Shown here: piece by piece, positions 33,732-40,861 of the stretch
Layout of the letters: each line of letters opens with the position of its first letter
Numbering within the stretch: the first letter of the stretch is position 1
Origin: an uncultured Clostridia bacterium
GTDB taxonomy: Bacteria; Bacillota; Clostridia; Oscillospirales; Ruminococcaceae
Length of the DNA stretch: 64,000 nucleotides
Direction of reading: 5' to 3'
Assembly (NCBI GenBank): GCA_947627045.1
Contig: CANQUM010000010.1
Location: 1-64,000 of the forward strand
The notes under the pieces: generated by a model
Database searches by the model: none
The model's input: the letters and a program-made list of their open reading frames with translations, nothing else
Told to the model about the DNA's origin: nothing
Program-made: the position numbers and the translations under genes

Positions 33732-33781
33732 ATAATTACGTATCACGTAATTATTGTAACATATTACTATCATAATGTCAA
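33732..33781 (-). promoter_or_regulatory. Promoter and 23-bp operator of the XRE gene
   Basis: Minus-strand TTGACA (33776-33781), 17 bp and TACAAT (33753-33758). The operator has 10-bp arms ATAATTACGT and ACGTAATTAT with ATC between (33732-33754), starting at the -10 and covering the start point. Confidence 0.85.
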
Positions 33782-33809
33782 CCTTTTTTTAGAAATTAAT
33801 CAAATTATC

Positions 33810-33838
33810 TTGCATTGTGAGTAAGTTTATGTTATTAT
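33810..33838 (+). promoter_or_regulatory. Promoter of the second XRE gene
   Basis: TTGCAT (33810-33815), 17 bp and TATTAT (33833-33838), 22 bp before ATG 33861. Confidence 0.65.
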
Positions 33839-33860
33839 AAATAATATAAGGAGTGCAAAA

Positions 33861-34193
33861 ATGGGAACGATAAATAAAAGAATTAAAGAACGCCGTGAAA
33901 GTTTAGGACTTAAACTTGCTGATGTTGCAAAAAAGTTAAATGTAACAGATGCAACCGTTCAAAGATATGAAAGCGGTACAATAAAAAACATAAAACATCA
34001 AACTGTTTCTATACTTTCACAAATATTAAAATGCGACCCGGGATACCTTATGGGCTGGATTGACGAACCTAATCCTTCAAAAAATGCTTATTTAACTCCA
34101 CATGAAACTGCCGTTATTACAGCATACCGCAGCAAGCCTGAGATGCAAATGTCTATTGATAAGCTGTTGGATATTGAAAATGAAAAAATATAA
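33861..34193 (+). CDS. XRE-family (lambda repressor-like) regulator, 110 aa
   Basis: The N-terminal helix-turn-helix reads INKRIKERRESLGLKLADVAKKLNVTDATVQRYESGTIKNIKHQTVSILSQILKCDPGYLMGW, the classic XRE domain including the LMGW end found in prophage repressors of Firmicutes. A 35-residue tail follows without a protease-like dimerisation domain. ATAAGGAG stands 7 bases before the ATG. It is divergent from the 78-aa XRE gene across a 149-bp region holding an operator, which suggests a paired regulatory switch left by, or belonging to, a mobile element. Confidence 0.85.
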   Translation: MGTINKRIKERRESLGLKLADVAKKLNVTDATVQRYESGTIKNIKHQTVSILSQILKCDPGYLMGWIDEPNPSKNAYLTPHETAVITAYRSKPEMQMSIDKLLDIENEKI

Positions 34194-34203
34194 TTATGTA
34201 AGA

Positions 34204-34231
34204 AAAAACCGCCTTTGTCAGGGCGGTTTTT
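34204..34231. terminator. Bidirectional terminator
   Basis: AAAAACCGCC and GGCGGTTTTT form a 10-bp stem with U-runs on both strands, between the XRE gene and the convergent APH-like gene. Confidence 0.85.
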
Positions 34232-34253
34232 CATTTTTTATTCTAATACAACA

Positions 34254-35348
34254 TTAAAGCATTGCACTGCGAAAATCAATATTATCTCTTTTTAGCTCGT
34301 TCTCCATAAAATCAAAAAGCTGATTGAGTTTTTTGTCGTTTTTTGAATATTGCTTAAACGCCTTGATCTCACTGTATTCAATACTGATAATATATTTATA
34401 CAGTAAAGGCGCAGCGCAAACCTCTGTTTCGGAAAAGCGATAGTATTTCTTAAAACTTCTCAGTGTCTCCAGCATTATTTCAATAACAGAGTTTTGTGTT
34501 GTTTCATTTAAAATCGGCAAATCATCAGGATTTGATGATTTTTTCCACTGATAGCTTAAACCAAAGAATATCATAGACATAAAAATGTTCAGGACTGTAT
34601 CTTCACCTGCAAGATTATAGTCGATTATGCCCTTAAAATGTCCGTTATCGTCAAGGAGAAGATTGCTCTCACTCCAATCTCCCTGAAAAACAGATGTCGG
34701 CAGCAAAGGATATACTTCCTGAAGTTTCTTCCGATTTTGCTCCCATAGCCTTAATATTTCCTGCCAGCGCTTAATGTAATGCGGAGCGTCGCTTTTTACA
34801 AGGGCATCTAAAGTCTGAACACATTCGGTTATTTCGTCAACAGAATCCCCACGACCGAACGGTTCTAATCTTACCCAGCCTGATTTTCCGGGAAAGCCTT
34901 TAAAGTGCTTTTTTCCCACCTTTCCAAAGAAGGCAATAAGTTCATCATGATAGGTATACCGATTGTTCTTATCTGTATAAGCAGACTTATCCAAATCGCA
35001 TATGAAGTTATATTTCGCAAACTCCTCTTCCCAAACTATACATTTCTTGCCTTTAAATGTAGCACACTCTGCGTAATTTTCGTTTTTACTGAGCAATAAA
35101 CATGGACTGTAGTACCCCATTTTTCCATATTCCTCAATCAGGTCTGCCCACGCATTGGCCCTCTCTGCTGTTGTAAAATTATTTGAGGCAATCTTGATAA
35201 CATATTTTCCGTCAGATAAATCGACATAAATCACCCATCTGCTGTCGTCAGCCTGCAAGCGAATTTCCCTGATCGTATATTTAATTGGTTTTTGGCGGTG
35301 AAAAAGAGAAATAATATTTTCTACATCACAATTCGGCATAATTCCCAT
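34254..35348 (-). CDS. APH/choline-kinase-like phosphotransferase
   Basis: The 364-residue protein has a kinase-like N-lobe (about 20-90, YTIREIRLQADDSRWVIYVDLSDGKYVIKIAS) and a catalytic loop VFQGDWSESNLLLDD followed by GIIDYNLAGED, equivalent to HGDxxxxN and DxD of aminoglycoside phosphotransferases. The usual His is Gln; the catalytic Asp and Asn are kept. The substrate is unknown and antibiotic resistance cannot be inferred. ATG 35348 follows GGAGGTG by 10 bases; a 7-bp hairpin abuts that site (35363-35381). Confidence 0.75.
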   Translation of the reverse strand: MGIMPNCDVENIISLFHRQKPIKYTIREIRLQADDSRWVIYVDLSDGKYVIKIASNNFTTAERANAWADLIEEYGKMGYYSPCLLLSKNENYAECATFKGKKCIVWEEEFAKYNFICDLDKSAYTDKNNRYTYHDELIAFFGKVGKKHFKGFPGKSGWVRLEPFGRGDSVDEITECVQTLDALVKSDAPHYIKRWQEILRLWEQNRKKLQEVYPLLPTSVFQGDWSESNLLLDDNGHFKGIIDYNLAGEDTVLNIFMSMIFFGLSYQWKKSSNPDDLPILNETTQNSVIEIMLETLRSFKKYYRFSETEVCAAPLLYKYIISIEYSEIKAFKQYSKNDKKLNQLFDFMENELKRDNIDFRSAML

Positions 35349-35356
35349 TTATTCTG

Positions 35357-35381
35357 CACCTCCATTTGCGTTCTGCAAATG
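35357..35381 (-). promoter_or_regulatory. Hairpin touching the Shine-Dalgarno of the APH-like gene
   Basis: On the minus strand CATTTGC-AGAAC-GCAAATG (35363-35381) ends on the first G of GGAGGTG (35357-35363). It could modulate access to the ribosome site. Confidence 0.4.
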
Positions 35382-35529
35382 CTAAATACTAACTGCCTAC
35401 GGTTGATTTTAAGTTCTGCACTTTATATTAATTCAAGAATAAAACAGCATACTAATTCAGTACGCGATGTGGATGCAACGTTACTGCAACTGCAAATTCT
35501 ATTGTAAAATAAAAACGCGAGTTACAAAA

Positions 35530-35558
35530 TTCACGTTCCACAGAATGTGAAACGCGAA
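35530..35558 (-). terminator. Terminator hairpin, repeat unit 1
   Basis: On the minus strand TTCGCGTTTCACA and TGTGGAACGTGAA pair over 13 bp (two G-U) around a 3-base loop, followed by a U-rich tail. Confidence 0.7.
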
Positions 35559-35713
35559 CAGGCTCCGGCGGCTCGCCAATTTTAATGCTCAGATAAGAGA
35601 TGTAACTACTAACGTGAGCATAAATAAAAGAGTCCATGCACTTGTTGATTCGCAAACATGATGCAACGTTACTGCACTGCAAATTATATTGAAAAAAACG
35701 CAAGTTACAAAAA

Positions 35714-35742
35714 TTCACGTTCCACAGAATGTGAAACACGAA
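35714..35742 (-). terminator. Terminator hairpin, repeat unit 2
   Basis: Same 13-bp minus-strand stem as unit 1; a C-to-T change in one arm is still tolerated as a G-U pair, and UUUUU follows. Confidence 0.7.
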
Positions 35743-35902
35743 CAGGCTCCGGCGGCTCGCCAATTTTAATGCTCAGATAAGAGATGTAACTACTAACGTA
35801 AGCATAAATAAGAGAGTCCACGCACTTGTTGATGCGCAAACAGGATGCAACGTTACTGCACTGCAAATTCTATTGTAAAATAAAAAACGCGAGTTATAAA
35901 AA

Positions 35903-35931
35903 TTCACGTTCCACAGAATGTGAAACGCGAA
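35903..35931 (-). terminator. Terminator hairpin, repeat unit 3 (tRNA-Tyr proximal)
   Basis: Same stem, 22 bp beyond the tRNA-Tyr 3' end, followed on the minus strand by UUUUUAUAA. It is the likely terminator of the tRNA transcript. Confidence 0.8.
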
Positions 35932-35952
35932 CAGGCTCCGGCGGCTCGCCGG

Positions 35953-36037
35953 TGGTGGAAGAGGGTGGATTCGAACCACCGAAGCATAAAGCAACAGATT
36001 TACAGTCTGCCCCCTTTGGCCACTCGGGAACTCTTCC
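35953..36037 (-). tRNA. tRNA-Tyr (GTA)
   Basis: An 85-nt class II tRNA. Acceptor GGAAGAG/CTCTTCC, discriminator A, encoded CCA, anticodon stem GCAGA-CTGTAAA-TCTGT region with anticodon GTA, long variable arm and GGTTCGAATCC T-arm. The genomic GC-rich element follows immediately after the CCA. Confidence 0.95.
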
Positions 36038-36063
36038 ATATTAAATTATTGACTTAGAAGCAT

Positions 36064-36276
36064 TTATAAACATAAAATGGAGCTGGTGGACGGACGGTGC
36101 TGCGCACCTGCGTCTTGCTCCTAAAGTCGCTGCGACCAAAAAGCTAAAAGCTTGACACCGTCAACCTTTCTAAACGCTTTTTGCCCTTTCGGGTTCAAGT
36201 CCTAACTCAGCAAATGAACCGAATAAGGTTAACCCTAATTGACCTTATAAGCATAAAATGGAGCTGGTGGACGGAC
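36064..36276 (-). mobile_element. tRNA-Thr 3'-end duplication bounding a 181-bp segment (possible att footprint)
   Basis: Bases 36064-36095 repeat 36245-36276 with one mismatch in 32. The copied stretch spans the tRNA-Thr CCA end, acceptor 3' strand and part of the T-arm. The extra copy lies on the 3' side of the intact tRNA in the same orientation, as left by integrases that use tRNA 3' ends. Between the copies there is no gene, only short dyads (GGTGC/GCACC at 36097-36109, GTCGC/GCGAC) and a plus-strand GGGTTCAAGTCC. Confidence 0.5.
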
Positions 36277-36334
36277 TTGAACCCCCGACCTGCTGATTAC
36301 AAATCAGCTGCTCTACCAACTGAGCTACACCAGC
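36259..36334 (-). tRNA. tRNA-Thr (TGT)
   Basis: 76 nt with encoded CCA. Acceptor GCTGGTG/CACCAGC, D-arm AGCTCAGTTGGTAGAGC, anticodon loop with TGT in GCTGATTTGTAATCAGC, T-arm GGGGGTTCAAGTCCGTC. It has its own strong promoter. Confidence 0.96.
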
Positions 36335-36352
36335 TTAAATAACGTAAGTTAA

Positions 36353-36381
36353 ATTATATCATAGTCTGATGAAGTTGTCAA
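36353..36381 (-). promoter_or_regulatory. tRNA-Thr promoter
   Basis: Perfect TTGACA (36376-36381), 17 bp, TATAAT (36353-36358), 19 bp before the tRNA 5' end. tRNA-Tyr has no clear promoter of its own and is probably read from here. Confidence 0.88.
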
Positions 36382-36463
36382 GACAAAAATACAAAAAATA
36401 CCTAATTTTTTTATAATAGCAGTTAATAACATTAATAAAAGTAAAAACGCGGGAAATAAAAGA

Positions 36464-36511
36464 TTCACGTTCAACAAATATAAAACGCGAACAGCCTGCG
36501 GCGGCTCGCCG
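36464..36511 (-). terminator. GC-rich element plus terminator after tRNA-Pro
   Basis: Directly after the tRNA-Pro CCA comes GCGGCGAGCCGCCGCAGGC (36492-36511), then a hairpin TTCGCGTTTTATA / TGTTGAACGTGAA (36464-36491) with U-rich tail. This is a diverged copy of the element behind tRNA-Tyr. Confidence 0.75.
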
Positions 36512-36512
36512 C

Positions 36513-36589
36513 TGGTCGGGATGACAGGACTTGAACCTGCGGCATCTTGGTCCCAAACCAAGCACTCTACCAAACTGAGTTACATCCCG
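36513..36589 (-). tRNA. tRNA-Pro (TGG)
   Basis: 77 nt with encoded CCA. Acceptor CGGGATG/CATCCCG, anticodon arm CTTGGTTTGGGACCAAG with anticodon TGG, T-arm GCAGGTTCAAGTCCTGT. Confidence 0.96.
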
Positions 36590-36642
36590 ATCTATGTAAA
36601 GTCAAACAGCGCAAAGTTAGCATACCGTTTGACAGCTATATA

Positions 36643-36671
36643 ATTATAAAGTATAAAAACAACTTTGTCAA
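36643..36671 (-). promoter_or_regulatory. tRNA-Pro promoter
   Basis: Perfect TTGACA (36666-36671), 17 bp, TATAAT (36643-36648), 54 bp before the tRNA. It is divergent from the leuA leader promoter. Confidence 0.88.
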
Positions 36672-36716
36672 GACTTTTTTCAAAAAAGTTTTTAGAAAAA
36701 ATTTATAACAAAATGC

Positions 36717-36745
36717 TTGACAAATCATATAATATGTAATATACT
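36717..36745 (+). promoter_or_regulatory. leuA leader promoter
   Basis: TTGACA (36717-36722), 17 bp and TATACT (36740-36745). Confidence 0.85.
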
Positions 36746-36769
36746 ATAAATACTTTCAATATTATAAAT

Positions 36770-37022
36770 GCTTTGATAGGAAGCAAAGGCTTTTACTTCT
36801 AAGCACAGAGAACTGACGGTCGGTGCAAGTCAGTGTTAGAGAAAGGCTATAACTCGTCCTTGAGCAGGTGCGGTGAATGTTAATTAGCTGCATACGGGAA
36901 CTCCCGTTACAGAGTAACACATTGATAGATGTGGCTGAGGTGTATAGTGTGAGCTGTACATAAATGAGAGTGGTAACACGGGTATTTCGCTCGTCTCTGG
37001 TTTTTCGGAGACGGGCGTTTTT
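36770..37022 (+). ncRNA. T-box leader of leuA (predicted Leu specificity)
   Basis: The leader has a long stem I (distal GGTCGGTGCAAGTC apex near 36818), a T-box core GAGTGGTAACACGGG (36967-36981) and a terminator with arms CGCTCGTCTC (36988-36997) and GAGACGGGCG (37008-37017) followed by TTTTT. On the 3' side of stem I, CTC at 36853-36855 sits where the specifier codon is expected, which reads Leu and fits leuA. Uncharged tRNA-Leu would pair with the T-box and prevent termination. The core differs slightly from the usual TGGNACCGCG. Confidence 0.88.
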
Positions 37023-37092
37023 GATTAACCGATGAAATTTCACAAGCAGGAAAAACCTGCGTATATGATTTATAAGTAAAGGGAGGATCATT

Positions 37093-38766
37093 ATGAAAAA
37101 CGTACAAAAATACCAAAGAGGCTATTATATGCCGCCTTATGAATGTCTTAACTGGACAAAGAAAGAGTACATAGACCACGCTCCTATGTGGTGCTCTGTA
37201 GATTTGAGAGACGGCAATCAGGCGCTTATCATTCCGATGAGTTTGGAGGAGAAACTGGAGTTTTTCACTCATCTTGTAAAGATAGGCTTTAAAGAGATAG
37301 AGATTGGTTTTCCTGCCGCATCTGAAACCGAATACGAATTCTGCCGCACCCTTATTGAGAGAAATATGATTCCCGACGACGTCAGAATTCAGGTTTTAAC
37401 GCAGTCAAGAGAGCATATTATTAAGAAAACCTTTGAGGCTCTTGAAGGCTGTAAAAATGCAGTAGTACATCTGTATAATCCAACGTCTTTCGCTCAGAGA
37501 GAACAGGTTTTCCGTAAGAGCAAGGACGAGATAAAGGAAATTGCGGTAAGCGGTGCAAAAATCTGCGAGGAGTACCGTCAAAAAACCGACGGCAACTTCA
37601 TTTTCGAGTATTCGCCTGAGAGCTTTACAGGAACAGAGCCTGAGTATGCCCTTGAGGTATGCAACGCCGTTTTAGACGTTTGGCAGCCGACGTCTGAAAG
37701 AAAGGTTATAATCAATCTGCCTGTAACGGTAGAGATGTCTTTGCCTCACGTTTATGCTTCGCAAATCGAGTATATGTGCAGCAATATGAAATACCGTGAA
37801 AATGTTATTATTTCACTTCACCCGCATAATGACCGAGGCTGTGCAGTTGCAGATTCCGAGCTGGGTCTGCTCGCAGGCGCTGACAGAATAGAGGGTACTT
37901 GCTTCGGAAACGGCGAAAGAACAGGAAATGTTGACATTGTAACTCTGGCTATGAATATGTATACTCACGGCGTTGATCCAAAGCTCGACTTTTCAGATAT
38001 GCCGTCGCTGGTTGAGATATATGAAAGAGTTACAAGAATGAAGGTTTACGAGCGTACACCGTATGCTGGCAGACTGGTATTTGCTGCATTTTCGGGTTCG
38101 CATCAGGATGCTATCGCAAAGGGTATGAAATGGCGTGAGGAAAAGGACCCCGACCATTGGACAGTTCCTTATCTCCCGCTTGATCCAAAGGACGTAGGCA
38201 GAGAATATGAGGGCGATGTTATAAGAATCAATTCGCAGTCGGGCAAGGGCGGAATAGGATTTCTTCTCCAGCAGCAATACGGATACGATCTGCCTAAAAA
38301 GATGAGAGAGGATTTCGGCTATTCTGTAAAGGCTGTTTCTGACCACAAGCATAAAGAGCTTATGCCTAACGAGGTCTACGACATCTTCTGCGAAAGATAT
38401 ATGAATATCAATACTCCCGTTAAAGTTATCGAGTCGCATTATATTCAGCAGCCTGACGGCAAGATCACTGCCTTTGTAACTGCCGACATAAAGGGCAGAG
38501 ATAAGGTCGGAACATATAAAGCAGACGGAAACGGACGTCTTGACGCTGTTTCAAACGCACTAAAAGAGGCTTTGAAAATAGACTTCACAATTGCAGACTA
38601 CAATGAACATTCTCTTGAAAAGACTTCAAAATCGCAGGCTGTTTCATATGTGGGAATTGAGCATAACGGAGAGACCTTCTGGGGCGCAGGACGGGATACG
38701 GATATTATCAACTCGTCTATTCTCGCTTTGGTTTCAGCTATTAATAAAATTGTAAAACCCCTATAG
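37093..38766 (+). CDS. leuA: 2-isopropylmalate synthase
   Basis: The 557-residue enzyme condenses 2-oxoisovalerate with acetyl-CoA in the first committed step of leucine synthesis. It has the DRE-TIM barrel motif VDLRDGNQAL, FKEIEIGFPAASETEYEF, the metal-binding HPHNDRGC and GTCFGNGERTGNVDIVTLAMNM, and a C-terminal LeuA dimer regulatory domain (about 440-557). Length and start (MKNVQKYQRGYYMPPYECLNW) fit the longer LeuA2 type. GGGAGGATCATT precedes the ATG. The T-box leader ties expression to leucyl-tRNA charging. No leuBCD genes are in the window. Confidence 0.96.
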   Translation: MKNVQKYQRGYYMPPYECLNWTKKEYIDHAPMWCSVDLRDGNQALIIPMSLEEKLEFFTHLVKIGFKEIEIGFPAASETEYEFCRTLIERNMIPDDVRIQVLTQSREHIIKKTFEALEGCKNAVVHLYNPTSFAQREQVFRKSKDEIKEIAVSGAKICEEYRQKTDGNFIFEYSPESFTGTEPEYALEVCNAVLDVWQPTSERKVIINLPVTVEMSLPHVYASQIEYMCSNMKYRENVIISLHPHNDRGCAVADSELGLLAGADRIEGTCFGNGERTGNVDIVTLAMNMYTHGVDPKLDFSDMPSLVEIYERVTRMKVYERTPYAGRLVFAAFSGSHQDAIAKGMKWREEKDPDHWTVPYLPLDPKDVGREYEGDVIRINSQSGKGGIGFLLQQQYGYDLPKKMREDFGYSVKAVSDHKHKELMPNEVYDIFCERYMNINTPVKVIESHYIQQPDGKITAFVTADIKGRDKVGTYKADGNGRLDAVSNALKEALKIDFTIADYNEHSLEKTSKSQAVSYVGIEHNGETFWGAGRDTDIINSSILALVSAINKIVKPL

Positions 38767-38798
38767 CGGAGATAAAACTTTATAAATTTATAATAAAT

Positions 38799-38840
38799 AA
38801 ATCCGTTTCCGGTATGAGAATATAATCGGAAACGGATTTT
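38799..38840 (+). terminator. leuA terminator
   Basis: AAATCCGTTTCCG and CGGAAACGGATTT form a 13-bp stem with a U-rich end. Confidence 0.88.
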
Positions 38841-38855
38841 ATTCCAGTAAAAATA

Positions 38856-38884
38856 TTGTAAAAACTAAATTAAAGGTATATAAT
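38856..38884 (+). promoter_or_regulatory. Promoter of the VanY-like gene
   Basis: TTGTAA (38856-38861), 17 bp and TATAAT (38879-38884), 53 bp before ATG 38938. Confidence 0.7.
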
Positions 38885-38937
38885 ACAATAAAGATGAATA
38901 AATTTAAGAATTTTGAATATATATAGGAAGTGATAAA

Positions 38938-39888
38938 ATGAGACAAAGCAGAATAAAGACTCTTGCTATTACAATTTTTACTCTGGGGGCAATAATTTTA
39001 ATGACAGCTGCTACTTCCGACAATAATTATTCAAAAAGCAATTTCGTATCGGCAGAATCCTCTGAAACATTATTAACAAAACCTGTTCTGACAGCAAAAC
39101 TTAAAAAAAGCAGTCTGAAACTCAATTGGACAAAGGCTGAAAATGCAAACGAATATAAAATATACCGCTCTAAGAAAAAGAACGGCAAGTACAAAAAACT
39201 GGCAGAGGTAACCGCAGATACGCTTACTTTCTCTGACAAGGATTTTAAGGGTGAGAGAAAAACATATTACTATAAGATAAAAGCAGTTACAAGGTCGGGC
39301 GAAAGTGTTGAACACACATATTCAAACACAATAAAAAAGACCGTGTACAAACGAAAATCAAAAGTACACGGGGTTACCTACATAGACGGAATATTAATAG
39401 CCAATAAAACATATAAACTGCCAAAGACCTATAATCCGGGAACAAACAGCAAAGCCTATAAAGCCTTTCAGAAAATGCAGTCTGCCGCTTATAAGGACGG
39501 TATCAGTCTATTTATAGCTTCCGGTTTCAGGTCATACTCCTACCAAAAAAGCTTATACAACAGCTATAAAGCAAGAGACGGAAAGGAAATAGCAGATACA
39601 TATTCCGCAAGAGCAGGTTATTCTGAGCATCAAACAGGCCTTGCATTTGACATTAACAATCCAAGCAGTACTTTTGACAATACAAAAGAAGCAAAATGGC
39701 TCACAAAGAATTGTACAAAATACGGCTTTATAATCAGATACCAGAAATCTAAAGAAAAAATCACGGGATATAAATATGAATCGTGGCATATCAGATATTT
39801 AGGTAAAAGTCTGGCAAAAAAGGTAACGAAATCAGGTAAATGCCTTGAGGAATATTTGGGTATCACATCAGAGTACAAACATAGGTAA
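38938..39888 (+). CDS. Secreted D-Ala-D-Ala carboxypeptidase (VanY/M15B) with FN3-like domain
   Basis: The 316-residue protein has an N-terminal signal or anchor (MRQSRIKTLAITIFTLGAII), an FN3-like module (about 45-130, LKLNWTKAENANEYKIYRSK), and an M15B peptidase domain. Zinc ligands and catalytic residues are visible: His231 and Asp238 in SEHQTGLAFDI, Glu281 and His284 in ESWHIRYLG. It trims the terminal D-Ala from peptidoglycan stems outside the membrane. GGAAGTG lies before the ATG. The FN3 module resembles that of the beta-helix protein, suggesting a shared wall-binding role. A vancomycin-resistance function cannot be claimed because vanHAX are absent. Confidence 0.9.
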   Translation: MRQSRIKTLAITIFTLGAIILMTAATSDNNYSKSNFVSAESSETLLTKPVLTAKLKKSSLKLNWTKAENANEYKIYRSKKKNGKYKKLAEVTADTLTFSDKDFKGERKTYYYKIKAVTRSGESVEHTYSNTIKKTVYKRKSKVHGVTYIDGILIANKTYKLPKTYNPGTNSKAYKAFQKMQSAAYKDGISLFIASGFRSYSYQKSLYNSYKARDGKEIADTYSARAGYSEHQTGLAFDINNPSSTFDNTKEAKWLTKNCTKYGFIIRYQKSKEKITGYKYESWHIRYLGKSLAKKVTKSGKCLEEYLGITSEYKHR

Positions 39889-39977
39889 TGTTTTTGAACC
39901 AAAAAGGGTACGGGGTAATACTATAAAAACCTTTTGAAAAAGATAGGTTCTTGTTTATCACATCTAGCCTCTGATTA

Positions 39978-40526
39978 TCAGTAATCCGCCTTTTTATTCA
40001 GACTTCTAATATACTTAAAAGTTTCTTTCTCTCCCTTTTGAGAAAGCATAACCAAAAGCGACTCCAAAAGCTCTGAAGTGTCGGGGTGTATCATTCTTCG
40101 AGGTTTGCCGTTTTGAAAGTATTCAAGCGGGTGTTTATCAGTATAATTCTTACCGCGATACACCTTGCTTGCCGCAACCCTGTCGCAGAACATTTCTATA
40201 ACATACTTCATAGGCATTTTAACAGGTGCAACACGCTTTTCCTGTTTGTTGTAATCTGTCCAGTATTCAAAGTGATGCTTGTTTCTGCCCTTATGGTGCA
40301 TCCAAGCCTTTGAGTAACCGTATGCCTCACGTTCTCCCTCGTTAGGGCTTTTGTCTCCCTGATAAAACTTAACGCCTGCTGAAAACTCAGCAGGGGAGTA
40401 CTTTGACAGATCATGAAAAAGCCCCTGCCTAAGGATCCCTGCCTTTGCACAGTTTCTTATGACCTGATGGCGGTGCTTTGTTATTGTTATAAAATGCCTC
40501 AATACGTTCAACGACAATTTATCCAC
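39978..40526 (-). CDS. DUF5662-like protein, possible HD-type metal hydrolase
   Basis: The 182-residue protein resembles DUF5662: HFITITKHRHQVIRNCAKAGILRQGLFHDLSKYSPAEF, then GYSKAWMHHKGRNKHHFEYW and the C-terminal TSELLESLLVMLSQKGE. The ordered His and Asp residues (HRH, HDLSK, HHKGRNKHH) look like a metal site related to HD phosphohydrolases; activity is inferred, not known. The start may be GTG 40526 or TTG 40517, the latter having GAGGTG at better spacing. It is cytosolic. Confidence 0.7.
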   Translation of the reverse strand: MDKLSLNVLRHFITITKHRHQVIRNCAKAGILRQGLFHDLSKYSPAEFSAGVKFYQGDKSPNEGEREAYGYSKAWMHHKGRNKHHFEYWTDYNKQEKRVAPVKMPMKYVIEMFCDRVAASKVYRGKNYTDKHPLEYFQNGKPRRMIHPDTSELLESLLVMLSQKGEKETFKYIRSLNKKADY

Positions 40527-40639
40527 CTCGCTGTTAGATATATTTTATCATAATGATTCTTGAAAATCAATTGCGATAGCCTTATGTTTTGAACTTATGA
40601 TGTTCTGCAGAAAAATATTGAAAAAATTTTATAAAATGC

Positions 40640-40668
40640 TTGACAGGAAAATAAACATATGCTATAAT
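40640..40668 (+). promoter_or_regulatory. rplJL promoter
   Basis: Perfect TTGACA (40640-40645), 17 bp, TATAAT (40663-40668). Confidence 0.92.
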
Positions 40669-40674
40669 ATGCCT

Positions 40675-40792
40675 TGCATTCGTATCTAAAGACAGCAGGT
40701 GGTTTAAAAGCCGTAAATCCTGCCGAGGAAAGAATAGCAAAGTTTTTATTGTTTTACAGTATAATTATAACCGAAACTTTGTTCCTCTTTTG
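40675..40792 (+). ncRNA. Ribosomal protein L10 leader with attenuator
   Basis: AAGACAGCAGGTGGTT ... CCTGCCGAGG (40690-40728) is the L10-binding leader; GCAGG (40695-40699) pairs with CCTGC (40719-40723). A downstream terminator pairs GAGGAA (40725-40730) with TTCCTC (40782-40787) and CAAAGTTT with AAACTTTG, then TTTTG. The two folds abut and overlap in the GAGG segment, so bound L10-L12 would favour one and repress its own operon. Confidence 0.88.
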
Positions 40793-40861
40793 TCTTTTGA
40801 TAAAAGGGGATTTTTATTTACTTTTTTGATACGGAAATATATTAAAAGAGGTGAAATCTAT

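Larger units (their letters stand above)
35472..35952 (-). repeat. Tandem 184-188-bp repeat, about 2.6 copies, abutting tRNA-Tyr
   Basis: Unit starts (GATGCAACGTTACTGCA) are at 35472, 35660 and 35844. Each unit has, in order on the plus strand, that start, a terminator-forming inverted repeat, the GC-rich core GGCTCCGGCGGCTCGCC, then an A/T-rich part (AATGCTCAGATAAGAGATGT). The third copy stops after the GC-rich core exactly where the tRNA-Tyr CCA end begins. Units differ by scattered substitutions and small indels. No protein-coding sense is seen. Confidence 0.85.

Noticed and set aside
35472-35952. CRISPR array
   Set aside because: The repeat unit is about 186 bp with no short repeat/unique spacer pattern and no cas genes.
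35452-36039. Two long minus-strand reading frames across the tandem repeats and tRNA-Tyr
   Set aside because: They run through repeats and a tRNA gene and have no ribosome site; the translated text merely mirrors the repeats.
36188-36201. Plus-strand tRNA suggested by GGGTTCAAGTCC
   Set aside because: No acceptor, D-arm or anticodon stem can be built around it.
31930-36276. Intact prophage
   Set aside because: Only two repressors and a CHAP enzyme are present; no integrase, terminase, capsid, tail or holin gene is seen.
38938-39888. Vancomycin resistance locus from the VanY-like gene
   Set aside because: vanH, vanA/B, vanX and a VanRS system are absent; M15B carboxypeptidases are common wall enzymes.
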